From Desulfovibrionaceae bacterium (GTDB lineage: Bacteria > Desulfobacterota > Desulfovibrionia > Desulfovibrionales > Desulfovibrionaceae), in NCBI GenBank assembly GCA_015709315.1, contig JACCQI010000006.1, positions 1 to 64,000 of the forward strand: DNA of 64,000 nucleotides, read 5' to 3'. Below the pieces are notes generated by a model. It made no database searches. It saw only the letters and a program-made list of their open reading frames with translations, and was not told the DNA's origin. A program made the position numbers and the translations under genes. Positions 28,841 to 38,014 of this stretch are shown one piece after another (position 1 is the first letter of the stretch; the number at the start of each line of letters is the position of its first letter).

Positions 28841-29682
28841 CCACCCGATACGGCGAACTGATTCCCCAGCACACCACCGACGACCTGCGGAAACGCGACC
28901 TCTACCCTGTGGAGCGCCACCCTTCCGGGGGGATCAAGTCCGTGCCCCTGGAAACCCAGACAAACATCGAGACCCCGGCCGGAATCGTCCCGGCCGAGTT
29001 GGTATCCTTCCACGAGAACGGCCGCCTCAACCGCGTCTTTCCCCTCAACGGAAAACTGTCCGGGTACTGGAGCCAGGAGGACGAGGCCGGGCTGGCGCGG
29101 CCGGTCACGCTGAACACGCCGGTGGGCATCCTGACCATCCGCATACTGAGCCTGGGATTCTTCGAGAACGGGGCGCTGCGGTCCATCACCTTCTGGCCCG
29201 AAGACACCGTGTCCGTATCCACCCCCGTGGGGCCGGTGGAAACGCGCATCGGGATCAGCTTCACCCCGGACGGCAAAATCCGCTCCCTGGAACCGGCCCG
29301 GCCCACGCCGGTCAGGACCGTTGCGGGCGAGATCACGGCCTTTGATCCCGACGCCGTGGGCGTCAACGGGGATGTAAATTCGCTGGAATTCGACGAGGAC
29401 GGCGGGATCGTCCGGGTGGCCACCACCCTGACCCGGCTGACGGCGGTGTCCCCTGACGGGGGAATCACGACATTCGCGCCGTGCCTGCGGGAGAGCCTGT
29501 GCAGCGAAAGCGAGCAGGAGACCACGCCCATGACCGTCCGCTTCGGCAAGGACGCCGTCATCGTGCAGACCGGGCCGAACCGTCCGGGCGAGCGCATTCC
29601 CCGCGCCGGGCACGTGTTCTTTGCCGGACCGTTCCTGCCGCAACTGGCCCGGCCGTTCTCCGGGCTGCGCTGCCGGGTGTAG
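28828..29682 (+). CDS. Conserved-looking hypothetical protein
   Basis: 284 aa starting MQTITTRYGELIPQHTTDD; repeated beta-rich units (ETPAGIVPAELVSFHENGRLNRVFPL; NTPVGILTIRILSLGFFENGALRSITFW; STPVGPVETRIGISFTPDGKIRSLEP). Confidence 0.7.
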   Translation: MQTITTRYGELIPQHTTDDLRKRDLYPVERHPSGGIKSVPLETQTNIETPAGIVPAELVSFHENGRLNRVFPLNGKLSGYWSQEDEAGLARPVTLNTPVGILTIRILSLGFFENGALRSITFWPEDTVSVSTPVGPVETRIGISFTPDGKIRSLEPARPTPVRTVAGEITAFDPDAVGVNGDVNSLEFDEDGGIVRVATTLTRLTAVSPDGGITTFAPCLRESLCSESEQETTPMTVRFGKDAVIVQTGPNRPGERIPRAGHVFFAGPFLPQLARPFSGLRCRV

Positions 29683-29685
29683 GGG

Positions 29686-30756
29686 CTATTCCAGCCCCTG
29701 CTCCATCATGTACTTGAAGATTCTTTCCACAAACTTGCCGGAAACCACGTCGGGCAGGGCGAAATGCGGCAGCCCGCCGCGGGCCATGGCCCCGGTGTAG
29801 GCGAACCATATTTCGGCGGATATCTTGTTCAGGGCCGGTGTGATGAGCCGCCCCCACAGACCGTCCACGTCGCTCTGGTCCAGGCCGAAGGCCCGGCACT
29901 GCAACGGGCGGAACTCGAAAAGCATGCACTTGTCGTCCTGAAGCAGCGGACAGACCGAGCCGGACTCGGACAGGCAGAAATCGCCCTCGCCCATGTCCTT
30001 GACGACCTTGCGTTCGGCCTGGGCCGTTTCCACGGCCTGCTCGATGACCGACAGCCGCTCCTCGCCCGTCAGTTCCAGATTGATGCGGTGCGCGATGTGC
30101 ACGGCCTCGGCAAGACTCAGGCTGACCGGCGTGGTGCAGCACAAACTGTGGTCCAGGCCGCAGGCCAAACCGTCCGAGGATTGGCCGCTCTCCTCCACGC
30201 GCTGCACCAGCTCGGAGTAGTCGTTGAAGAACGGGGACAGGTCCACCAGCCGCTTGAACTCCAGGGACGGCTCGCGCACCCGAAGCTGCCCGGCGGCCTT
30301 GCCGTACTTGCGGATGGTCCGCCACTGCACGAAATTGGCGGGCTTGCTCTTGAGCTTCCTGAGCGCCTGGCCCGCCAGCTTGTGGCCCAGGCCGCGCCGA
30401 AGCAGGTAGGCGTTGAGCACGGTGCCCGTGCGCCCGATGCCGTGGCGGCAGTGGATGAGCACCTTCTTGCCCAGGTAGATGGCCTCGTCCAGCCACTCCA
30501 GGGTCTTTTCCAACTCGATGAGGCCGGGGGCCTCCTCGTCCTCCAGCGGCAGGTACCGGACCTCGAATCCGGCGTCCTTCTCGATGTCGTGCAGGTCGCA
30601 GAACTCGCCGCACAGGTTGAGGATGGCGTCAACGCCCTGAGCACGGATGGCCTCGAGCTGAGGGTAGCTCATGGGCGCCTGCCCCACGCCGAGATGGTCC
30701 GTAACCCAGGTAATCTGGTAGGCAAGCGTCTTTTCCGGCTTTTTCTTACCGAACAT
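29686..30756 (-). CDS. Fusion of dual-specificity phosphatase and YkgJ-type cysteine-cluster domain
   Basis: Phosphatase loop IHCRHGIGRTGT; C-terminal Cys cluster ACGLDHSLCC...VCPLLQDDKCMLFEFRPLQCRAFG. Confidence 0.8.
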   Translation of the reverse strand: MFGKKKPEKTLAYQITWVTDHLGVGQAPMSYPQLEAIRAQGVDAILNLCGEFCDLHDIEKDAGFEVRYLPLEDEEAPGLIELEKTLEWLDEAIYLGKKVLIHCRHGIGRTGTVLNAYLLRRGLGHKLAGQALRKLKSKPANFVQWRTIRKYGKAAGQLRVREPSLEFKRLVDLSPFFNDYSELVQRVEESGQSSDGLACGLDHSLCCTTPVSLSLAEAVHIAHRINLELTGEERLSVIEQAVETAQAERKVVKDMGEGDFCLSESGSVCPLLQDDKCMLFEFRPLQCRAFGLDQSDVDGLWGRLITPALNKISAEIWFAYTGAMARGGLPHFALPDVVSGKFVERIFKYMMEQGLE

Positions 30757-33199
30757 CGCGATGCTCCGCTTCCTCGACGAAACGCTCCACTTCCAGGGCC
30801 ACCTGCTCCTCGCTGTCCATGCGCATGTCCATAAGCCGGGTCACGGCCATGAGATAGCCCAGGCGCACCAGCGTCCGCCGGGTCTCGTTCTCGCCCTGGC
30901 GGGCGAAATTGGCGTCGATCATGTCGCCGCGCGTCTTGGTCTCGAACCCGTACCGATCCAACACCCGGCGGATGAATTCCAGCCGGAGCAGCCGCTGGTC
31001 GAAGCCCGCCCCGCCGCCCTTGAAGCGAAAATTGATGTAGTTGGCCCCGGCATCCGGCCCGCAGACCGAATCCACCACCGAGAAATGGTAGCCGAACCGG
31101 ACCATCAGATGGACATAGTTGTCGGACACCAGGCCGTAGCTGGCCAGCAGCCGGGAGTCGAAGCTGAAGATGCCCGCGGACATCCTGTCGAACTCCTCCC
31201 AGTCCATGTGGGTCAGCCGCTCGGGCCACTGGACGCGCTCGTCCGCCAGCCCGTACCAGAGCGCCCACATGGGCAGGCTCTTGATGTCCTGGGGCGACAC
31301 GGTCTTGCCCTCGGCCGCGTTGTCGAAAAAGCCGTCGCCCAGGTCGAGGATGTACATGACCAGCGGCAGGCTGGTCTCGAGCCGCTTGGCCTGAAGCATG
31401 CCCCGACCGCGCTTGTCCATGACCGAAAACATCTCGTTCACGGACTTTTCGTGGCAGAACCGGACCACGTCGTGCAGGGACTTGCAGCCCGTGGGCGTGA
31501 ATTCCTCGGCATCCGGGTCGGTCAGATTGAGCTTGACGGCCAGAGGCGCGACCTTGGCGTACTGCTCCACCACCCGGGCGGAAACCTGCCGTCCCTCGCG
31601 GGAACGGGTCATGATTTCCTCCACGCATCCGTCGTAGACCGCCCCGTTGAAGCCGTCCACGGTCACAAGCTGGCCCGGCTCGAAGGGGTAATTCGTGTGC
31701 CCGACCACCACCGGCACGCCGGACTCGCGGGCCACGGACGCGAAATGGCTGGCCCGGCTGCCCGTGCCGGAGATGACGCCGTTCATGCGACCGATGAAGG
31801 TCAGCAGCGACGGCTGAAGCCGTTTGGTGACGACCACCGCGCCCTCGGGAATGCGGGCGATGCGCTCGCCCGAAGAGGCAAAATAGATCTCGCCGCACCC
31901 CACCCCGGTTGAGGCCCGTTCCAAGCCTTCGATGAGCGGCCTGACGCCCAAGGGCTGTTTCGCCGCCTCCGCAGTCTCGTCCCGCTCCGATTGCAGGGGG
32001 CGGCTCTGCAGGATGAAGAGCTTGCCGGTGACGTCCTCGGCCCACTCGATGTCCTGGGGGCAGCCGAAGGACTTTTCCAACTGCATGGCCATGGCGCCCA
32101 GGCGGACCAGGGTGTCCGCGGCCGGCAGGCCGCCCAGGTCCGGCGTGCAGTCCGTGTTCAGCCGAGGCTGGTCTTCGCGGGTCAGCGTGGCCTTGTCCGG
32201 CGAAATGGAGCCGTCCACCAGCTCGAAGCCCAGGCCGTGAACGCCGTACACGCCGATGGCGTTGCCGCCCCGGCAGTCGGGATCGCGGGTATAGGCCACG
32301 CCCGCGGTTTCGGCGTCCACCATGGGGATGACCAGCACGGCCATGGCCGTCTGGCTGTCCGTCAACCCGTTGGAGATGCGGTAGGCCACGGCGCGCGGGC
32401 AATTCTTGCCCGCCAGCACGCGCTTGTACGCCTCCAGCACGTCGTTGGGCTGAACGTTGAGTTCCGAGGCGTACTGCCCGGCAAAGGATATTTCGCCGTC
32501 CTCGGCCAGGGCCGAGGAGCGGACCGCGATCAGATCGTCGCCCTCGATGATCTCGGACACGCCGAAGCGGATGCCCCGGGCGATCTCCTCGGGCACCTCG
32601 GCGGCCATGATCAGCTCCTGCATCTCGGAGGTCAGCCGGGCCAAAAGGTCCCGGTCGCCCACCACCATCTGCCGCAGGAGCTTCTCCATCTTCCCGTTCA
32701 GCCCGTTGAAGTCGAGAAAATAGTTGTAGGCGTTGGCCGTGACCACGAAGCCGGGCGGCACCGGGACCCCGCCCTCCACCTTGGCCCGGCCCAGGTTGCA
32801 CGCCTTGCCCCCGGCCAGGTGCGGGAAGGAGGCGGCCTCCTCCAGGGACAGGATGTAGGGCGGCCCCACCTCGGGTTCCTCCAGTTCCATGCCCATGCGC
32901 ACGTAGAAGTCGATCTTGCGGAAGTACTCGGGCAGGTCCATGTACCGGGTGGGGTTCATCTCCATAAGCTTCCCGGCCATGATGCTCACTGCCTCGGACA
33001 GCCTCTGGGTCATCCACACGGCGCGCTGCCGGTCGGCCAGGGTCTTGCCGTAGAAAATCTCTTCAAGATCGGCGATCAATTCCAATGCGACGGCATCCTG
33101 CGCCAGCAGTTCCTTGAATGCTTCGTATTTGCGCCGCAGCAAGGTGCCGGGCGCGAAGAGCTGGTACGTCCAATGCTTGAAGAGTTGCGAAAACGGCAC
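30746..33199 (-). CDS. PEP synthase/PPDK-like protein (ATP-grasp plus phosphohistidine domain) with atypical C-terminus; GTG start
   Basis: LAGGKACNLGRAKVEGGVPVPPGFVVTANAY; swivelling-His motif GTGSRASHFASVARESGVPVVVG. Confidence 0.8.
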   Translation of the reverse strand: MPFSQLFKHWTYQLFAPGTLLRRKYEAFKELLAQDAVALELIADLEEIFYGKTLADRQRAVWMTQRLSEAVSIMAGKLMEMNPTRYMDLPEYFRKIDFYVRMGMELEEPEVGPPYILSLEEAASFPHLAGGKACNLGRAKVEGGVPVPPGFVVTANAYNYFLDFNGLNGKMEKLLRQMVVGDRDLLARLTSEMQELIMAAEVPEEIARGIRFGVSEIIEGDDLIAVRSSALAEDGEISFAGQYASELNVQPNDVLEAYKRVLAGKNCPRAVAYRISNGLTDSQTAMAVLVIPMVDAETAGVAYTRDPDCRGGNAIGVYGVHGLGFELVDGSISPDKATLTREDQPRLNTDCTPDLGGLPAADTLVRLGAMAMQLEKSFGCPQDIEWAEDVTGKLFILQSRPLQSERDETAEAAKQPLGVRPLIEGLERASTGVGCGEIYFASSGERIARIPEGAVVVTKRLQPSLLTFIGRMNGVISGTGSRASHFASVARESGVPVVVGHTNYPFEPGQLVTVDGFNGAVYDGCVEEIMTRSREGRQVSARVVEQYAKVAPLAVKLNLTDPDAEEFTPTGCKSLHDVVRFCHEKSVNEMFSVMDKRGRGMLQAKRLETSLPLVMYILDLGDGFFDNAAEGKTVSPQDIKSLPMWALWYGLADERVQWPERLTHMDWEEFDRMSAGIFSFDSRLLASYGLVSDNYVHLMVRFGYHFSVVDSVCGPDAGANYINFRFKGGGAGFDQRLLRLEFIRRVLDRYGFETKTRGDMIDANFARQGENETRRTLVRLGYLMAVTRLMDMRMDSEEQVALEVERFVEEAEHRDVR

Positions 33200-33200
33200 G

Positions 33201-33560
33201 CTATTCCCCCATGACTTCGGCGACCTTGGTCTCCAGCTCTTCCTTGTTGATGGGCTTGACGCAGTATTCCTGCGCCCCGAGCCGGAGCGACTCGCGGGCC
33301 GTCTCCAGAGTCGGGTAGCCGGTGAGCATGATCGCCTTCATATTCGGATTGATCTTCTTGAGTTCCTCCAGGGCCTCGACCCCGGTCATTTTCTTGAGCT
33401 TGATGTCCAGGATGGCCAAATCCACGCTGTTTTCGGCAGCGTATTTGAGGGCATCCTCCTCCTCGGTGAAGTTGGCGACCGAATGACCCTGCCGCTCCAG
33501 AATGCGTTTGACCAGCACGCCGGCGTCGGAGATGTCGTCAAGTACCAGAATATTCGCCAT
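33201..33560 (-). CDS. Single-domain response regulator
   Basis: 119-aa REC domain; LAILDIKLKKMTG and YCVKPINKEE. Confidence 0.92.
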   Translation of the reverse strand: MANILVLDDISDAGVLVKRILERQGHSVANFTEEEDALKYAAENSVDLAILDIKLKKMTGVEALEELKKINPNMKAIMLTGYPTLETARESLRLGAQEYCVKPINKEELETKVAEVMGE

Positions 33561-33563
33561 AGC

Positions 33564-35624
33564 TTACTCCTCTGTGAATTCTCCACTGTCGTTGGAATGA
33601 TCCAGCGGGAGATTGATTTCGAAAACGGTGCCCGGACCGAACGCCACTCCCTCCTCGCGGGGGAAGCCGAAGTCGTCGGGCACCGGACTCTCGGCGTGTA
33701 TTTCGCCGTCGTGGTCCTCGATGATGCCGAACGAGACCGACAGTCCCAGCCCGGTACCCTGGCCAACGGATTTGGTGGAATAGAACGGATCGAAAATTTT
33801 TTCCAGGGCTTCCTCGGAAATGCCCTCGCCGTTGTCCGCCACCCAGACGGAAACGATCCCCGCCGGGGTGTCGAGCTTGGTCCGAATGAGGATGACGCCG
33901 CCCTTGCCGTTCATGGCGTCGCGGGCGTTGTTGAGCAGGTTGATCCAGACCTGCTTCAGCTTCTCGGGGTCCCCGTAGATGACCGGGAAGCGGTCGTCCA
34001 TCTGGGTGATGATGGACACATTGTCCAGCTTTAAGGTGTGGCGCACCAGGCTGACCGCCTCCAGCACCGAGTTGTTGAAGCACATCTCGCGCTTGGCGGA
34101 CTCGCTTTGGCGCGAAAAGCCGAGCAGGTCGGCCACGATCTTCTTGCACACCTGGGTCTGCTTCTCGATGACGGCCAGGTCCTGCTGGATCTGGCTGTCG
34201 GGCTCCACATCCTCCTGCAACAGCTGGGCGTAGCCGAGAATGATGCCCAGCGGGGTGTTGATCTCGTGGGCCACGCCGCCCGCCAGAAGGCCAAGAGACT
34301 CCATCTTCTGGGCCTGGATGAGCTGCATCTCGAAGCCCTTGATGTCCGTGATGTCGCGGTCGGTGCGGAGCAGGCCGACGATGCGGTCCTCTTCGTCGCG
34401 GACCGGGATGGAAACCACATGGAACCAGCGGTCGCCCTTTTCTTCGTGCACCTGGATCTGGGTATCCAGACGGCGGCCCGAGGTCAGGATGTCGCGCCCG
34501 GTCAGATGCCGCTCCTCGGCCTCGGCCTCGTAGAAAAGATCGAAATCCGTCTTGCCCACCACCTCTTCGATGGGGACGCCCACGGACTCGGCGAACGACT
34601 TGTTGCATCCCTGGTAGCGCATGGTGTCGTCCACCAGGGAAACCCGGTCCGGCGTGACGTCCAGGATGGTGCGCATAAGCCGCTGCTGATCCTTGAGGCT
34701 GCGCTCGGCGTCATGCAACTCGTCGATGTGCTCCTTAAGGGACAGGGCCATGACGTCGAAGGTCTCGGCCAGGTCCTGGATCTCGTCGCCCGCGTTCTCG
34801 CGGTAGACCGGACACTTGCGGCAGGATTCAAGGCGGCACTGGAAATTATCCTCGTTGTTGCAGTCCGGACACATGGTCCCGGCGATGTACCAGCACCGCC
34901 GCTGCGTCTCGCCGTAGGCCGGGCATTGCGGCGTGTCGCACTGCTGCTTTTCCCAGCAATGGACGCCCCCGGCCGGGCCGGACATGACGTCCAGGCTGCC
35001 GGTGAGCATCCTCTCGGCATGCGTCCTGAGCATGGCCAGCCTGACCGTGACCCGGCGCGCGAAATAGGTACCCATGGAAGTGGCGATGATGAGGACCGCC
35101 GCGAACAGCCCGGCCATGATCGTGACCTGGTGCTGCACGACCCGGTTGATACGCGCCTTGGACAGGCCGATGCGAACCGTGCCGAGCAGGCTGTCGCCCA
35201 CCCGGATGGGAGCCGAAAGGTCGTAGATGCGCCGCGACCCGTCCGCCAGAAGGAGGATGCGCGGGCGGGTTCCCTTGCCCTGTTCCAGGTTCAGCAGGTC
35301 AACGGGGAAGCCCTTCTGGAAGGTGTGGGCCAGGACGTGCCCGTCCTGGTCCTGAACAAAGGCGTAGACCACGTCCTCCACCTGGTTCTGCTCGTCCACC
35401 ATGTTCTTCAGCCGCAGGAAGTCGCGGGCCAGCATGGAGTCCACTGCCCGTGCGGCCAGGCTCTCCACCAGGGCCGTGCCGCGCCGCCTGGCCTCGTCCA
35501 CCAGGGAACGGGCGTTCATGGTGCCCACGAAGGGCAGCAGCAGCAGGGCCATGGCCACGAGGATGCCCGAGATGCCCAGGTTGAGCTTGGTGTGGAATCG
35601 AAGCCGGGGAAAAAGTCTTCTCAC
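33564..35624 (-). CDS. Membrane PAS histidine kinase with Cys-rich segment after HAMP region; GTG start
   Basis: GGVAHEINTPLGIILGYAQLL H-box; HATPase motifs; HCWEKQQCDTPQCPAYGETQRRCWYIAGTMCPDCNNEDNFQCRLESCRKCPVY. Confidence 0.9.
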   Translation of the reverse strand: MRRLFPRLRFHTKLNLGISGILVAMALLLLPFVGTMNARSLVDEARRRGTALVESLAARAVDSMLARDFLRLKNMVDEQNQVEDVVYAFVQDQDGHVLAHTFQKGFPVDLLNLEQGKGTRPRILLLADGSRRIYDLSAPIRVGDSLLGTVRIGLSKARINRVVQHQVTIMAGLFAAVLIIATSMGTYFARRVTVRLAMLRTHAERMLTGSLDVMSGPAGGVHCWEKQQCDTPQCPAYGETQRRCWYIAGTMCPDCNNEDNFQCRLESCRKCPVYRENAGDEIQDLAETFDVMALSLKEHIDELHDAERSLKDQQRLMRTILDVTPDRVSLVDDTMRYQGCNKSFAESVGVPIEEVVGKTDFDLFYEAEAEERHLTGRDILTSGRRLDTQIQVHEEKGDRWFHVVSIPVRDEEDRIVGLLRTDRDITDIKGFEMQLIQAQKMESLGLLAGGVAHEINTPLGIILGYAQLLQEDVEPDSQIQQDLAVIEKQTQVCKKIVADLLGFSRQSESAKREMCFNNSVLEAVSLVRHTLKLDNVSIITQMDDRFPVIYGDPEKLKQVWINLLNNARDAMNGKGGVILIRTKLDTPAGIVSVWVADNGEGISEEALEKIFDPFYSTKSVGQGTGLGLSVSFGIIEDHDGEIHAESPVPDDFGFPREEGVAFGPGTVFEINLPLDHSNDSGEFTEE

Positions 35625-35634
35625 GCCATGCTCC

Positions 35635-36585
35635 CTACCGCCACAGCCCCAGAGTATGGGCCAAAGCCCTGACCGGGGCGTACTCGGCATCCTCGGTCGA
35701 GATGATGGCCCGCATGCCCGCCGCGTCGAGAATGGCCGCGTCCGCGGGTTTCGCGTGGTCCAGCTTGAGCATGGCCCGGGCGACGGCCTTGACCACCGCC
35801 GGATCGAGCCCCTTGCGGGCGGCGTACACCCAGCCGGGGTACGGCCTGGTCTCGGCCAGCACCCGGATGTCTGCCAGGTTGATCTTGTCCGCGACCACGT
35901 CCAGGGTGCCCTTGCGGATGGAGCCCACATCGTAGGCGCCCGCGTAGACGGCCAGGGCGACCTTTTCCTGCTTGCCGCCCGGTCCGGGCGCGAAATCGAC
36001 GGTCTCGAAATCCTCGGAGTTGATGCCGTGTTCATAGAAATATCCCAGCGCGAAGAGATAGCCGCCCGCGGACCCCGGGTCCACGGCGATCCACCGCTTT
36101 CCCCGGCAGTCGGCAACGGTCTTGATGGCCGGGTTGTCCTGGCGGACGATAATCTGCCCCCGGAACTTCGGCTCCCCGTTGGGTTCGATGATGCGGGCGA
36201 ACGCCTGGGCGCCGGCATCGGCCAGGCGCAGGTAGACCAGGGGATTGGAATAGGAAATGTCTATTTCGCCACGGGCCACCATCTTGATGTGCTCGTCAAA
36301 GGTGTCCGGAAAGATCTGCCTGATCCGCAGCCCGGTTTCCTTTCGCAGGTATTCCAGCATCTTGCGGTGGCGCTGGAAGGAGATGGTGTGGGAATACTGC
36401 GGCAGGTAGGCGTAGGTGATGGCCTCAGACTGGCGGGGGGCCGCCAACGGCTCGCGCCGGGACAAATCCACCGTGACCGACTCCTCGCCGTCCGTACAGC
36501 CCCAGGCCGCCAGCAGGCACAAAAAGGCCGCCAGCGTCAGGGACACGGTCAACAGAAAGACAAATCGCGGTTTCATTATTCTCAT
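35635..36585 (-). CDS. PhnD-like phosphate/phosphite/phosphonate-type periplasmic binding lipoprotein
   Basis: Lipobox LLAAWGC; ITYAYLPQYSHTISFQRHRKMLEYLRKETG...GEIDISYSNPLVYLRLAD. Confidence 0.85.
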   Translation of the reverse strand: MRIMKPRFVFLLTVSLTLAAFLCLLAAWGCTDGEESVTVDLSRREPLAAPRQSEAITYAYLPQYSHTISFQRHRKMLEYLRKETGLRIRQIFPDTFDEHIKMVARGEIDISYSNPLVYLRLADAGAQAFARIIEPNGEPKFRGQIIVRQDNPAIKTVADCRGKRWIAVDPGSAGGYLFALGYFYEHGINSEDFETVDFAPGPGGKQEKVALAVYAGAYDVGSIRKGTLDVVADKINLADIRVLAETRPYPGWVYAARKGLDPAVVKAVARAMLKLDHAKPADAAILDAAGMRAIISTEDAEYAPVRALAHTLGLWR

Positions 36586-36733
36586 CGTCCGGCGCTCCTC
36601 CCGCCGCTTAAATGGTCATCCCTTGGAAACAATACAGGATTTCTTCCGCCAATCCAACCCATCATCGCCCTTGGCAATGGACCCCGATGCCGGTATGAAG
36701 ACGGAACGACATCGCGCCAAGAAGGAGACACCC

Positions 36734-37246
36734 ATGGCAGCCACCTACAAGATACCCATGAGCAAATCGGTGCTCACCATTTTCCTCATCGCCGTCGCGG
36801 CCGTGGCCGGGGCCGTTACCTGGAGCTTCAGGTCGGGCCTTACGTGGACGGCCATCTGTCTCATCGCAGTAGCCGCTCCCCTGGCCGCGTTCTACTGGTA
36901 TATGATCTACATCACGCCCAAGCGGGCCAGCATCACCGTGGCGGACGAGGGCATCCTCCTGGCCGCCCCGCCGTTCGCCTCGGCCGTCATCCCCTGGGCC
37001 AGCGTCGTCAAGGCCTTCCCCGCCAACATGGCCACCGACAAGGCCTTCCAGGTCGTCAAGGCCAAAAAGCACATGAGCTTCGGCGGCTACAAGGCCGGCC
37101 AGGTCCTGGTCACGGACAACAAGGATGCGGTCATAGTGTCCAACCGCCCGGACGTACTCTGCATCCAAACCGAGGACCGATTCTACCTGCTCGGCCCCTC
37201 CGACCTTCCCGGATTCATGGAGGAAGTGGAGCGGGTGGGTCCGTAG
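36734..37246 (+). CDS. Membrane-anchored hypothetical protein (bacterial PH-like)
   Basis: 170 aa, two N-terminal TM helices then a beta-rich domain (IYITPKRASITVADEGILLAAPPFASAVIPWASVV). Confidence 0.6.
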   Translation: MAATYKIPMSKSVLTIFLIAVAAVAGAVTWSFRSGLTWTAICLIAVAAPLAAFYWYMIYITPKRASITVADEGILLAAPPFASAVIPWASVVKAFPANMATDKAFQVVKAKKHMSFGGYKAGQVLVTDNKDAVIVSNRPDVLCIQTEDRFYLLGPSDLPGFMEEVERVGP

Positions 37247-37288
37247 CCCGCCCCTTTCGGAGGCGGGCCGACCCCGTCGCATCAAAGA

Positions 37289-37318
37289 ACAAAGCCGCCC
37301 TTTTTGGGCGGCTTTTCT
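37289..37318. terminator. Terminator between convergent genes
   Basis: AAAGCCGCCCTTTTTGGGCGGCTTTTCTATTT. Confidence 0.8.
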
Positions 37319-37333
37319 ATTTCACTCTTTCTT

Positions 37334-37942
37334 TCAGGAACCTTCGGGAAGCGGGTTGCCATGCGGGTCCACCGGGTCCTTCACAAGGTCTGAAAACAGC
37401 ATCATTTTCTCGTCGCCCTCATTCTCCTTGATCTTTTGCCGGATGGTCTTGAAAACCGGCATCCAGGGCTTGGCCTTGTTGAAGAGGATACGGATCACGA
37501 TGTAGGCCGGGATGAAAATGAAGACCGGCCCCACCTCACCGAGAAACGGGACCTCGAAATCCACTTCGCCGAAGCGGTAGAACAGCCAGCCGATGCAGAA
37601 CGGGACCACCCACAGGGAGGACGCGAACAGGGCGATGTGGGAAAAGAAATTCTTGCCGAAAGCGTCGTTGGCGATGGAGTTGCACGCCTTCCACGCTTTC
37701 TTGTTCTTAACGCCGATGGCCTTCACCGACAGATTGTGATGGCTGACCATGCTGCGGTTGATTTCACCGAAGTGTTTCTTGTTCATGAAATAGATCCCGG
37801 CCATGCAGAGTTCGCCGACGACCGTGGCCGCCAAGCCAACCAAAAAAATGCCGATGGCGAAACCGACGTAGGGGTTGTCGGTCAGCCGAAAGGCCCAGAT
37901 CATCCAGGGATCGAGAAATTCGTATACCATTTGGCCGGTCAT
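37334..37942 (-). CDS. Multi-pass membrane protein of unknown function
   Basis: 202 aa, several hydrophobic helices; downstream of the TauE/SafE gene. Confidence 0.7.
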   Translation of the reverse strand: MTGQMVYEFLDPWMIWAFRLTDNPYVGFAIGIFLVGLAATVVGELCMAGIYFMNKKHFGEINRSMVSHHNLSVKAIGVKNKKAWKACNSIANDAFGKNFFSHIALFASSLWVVPFCIGWLFYRFGEVDFEVPFLGEVGPVFIFIPAYIVIRILFNKAKPWMPVFKTIRQKIKENEGDEKMMLFSDLVKDPVDPHGNPLPEGS

Positions 37943-38014
37943 ATGATTTCCTGTAATTTTGTGGGGGCCGCCCGCATCGGGCGGCCCCCGTCATATCATT
38001 GTCTTTGCCGCGAC

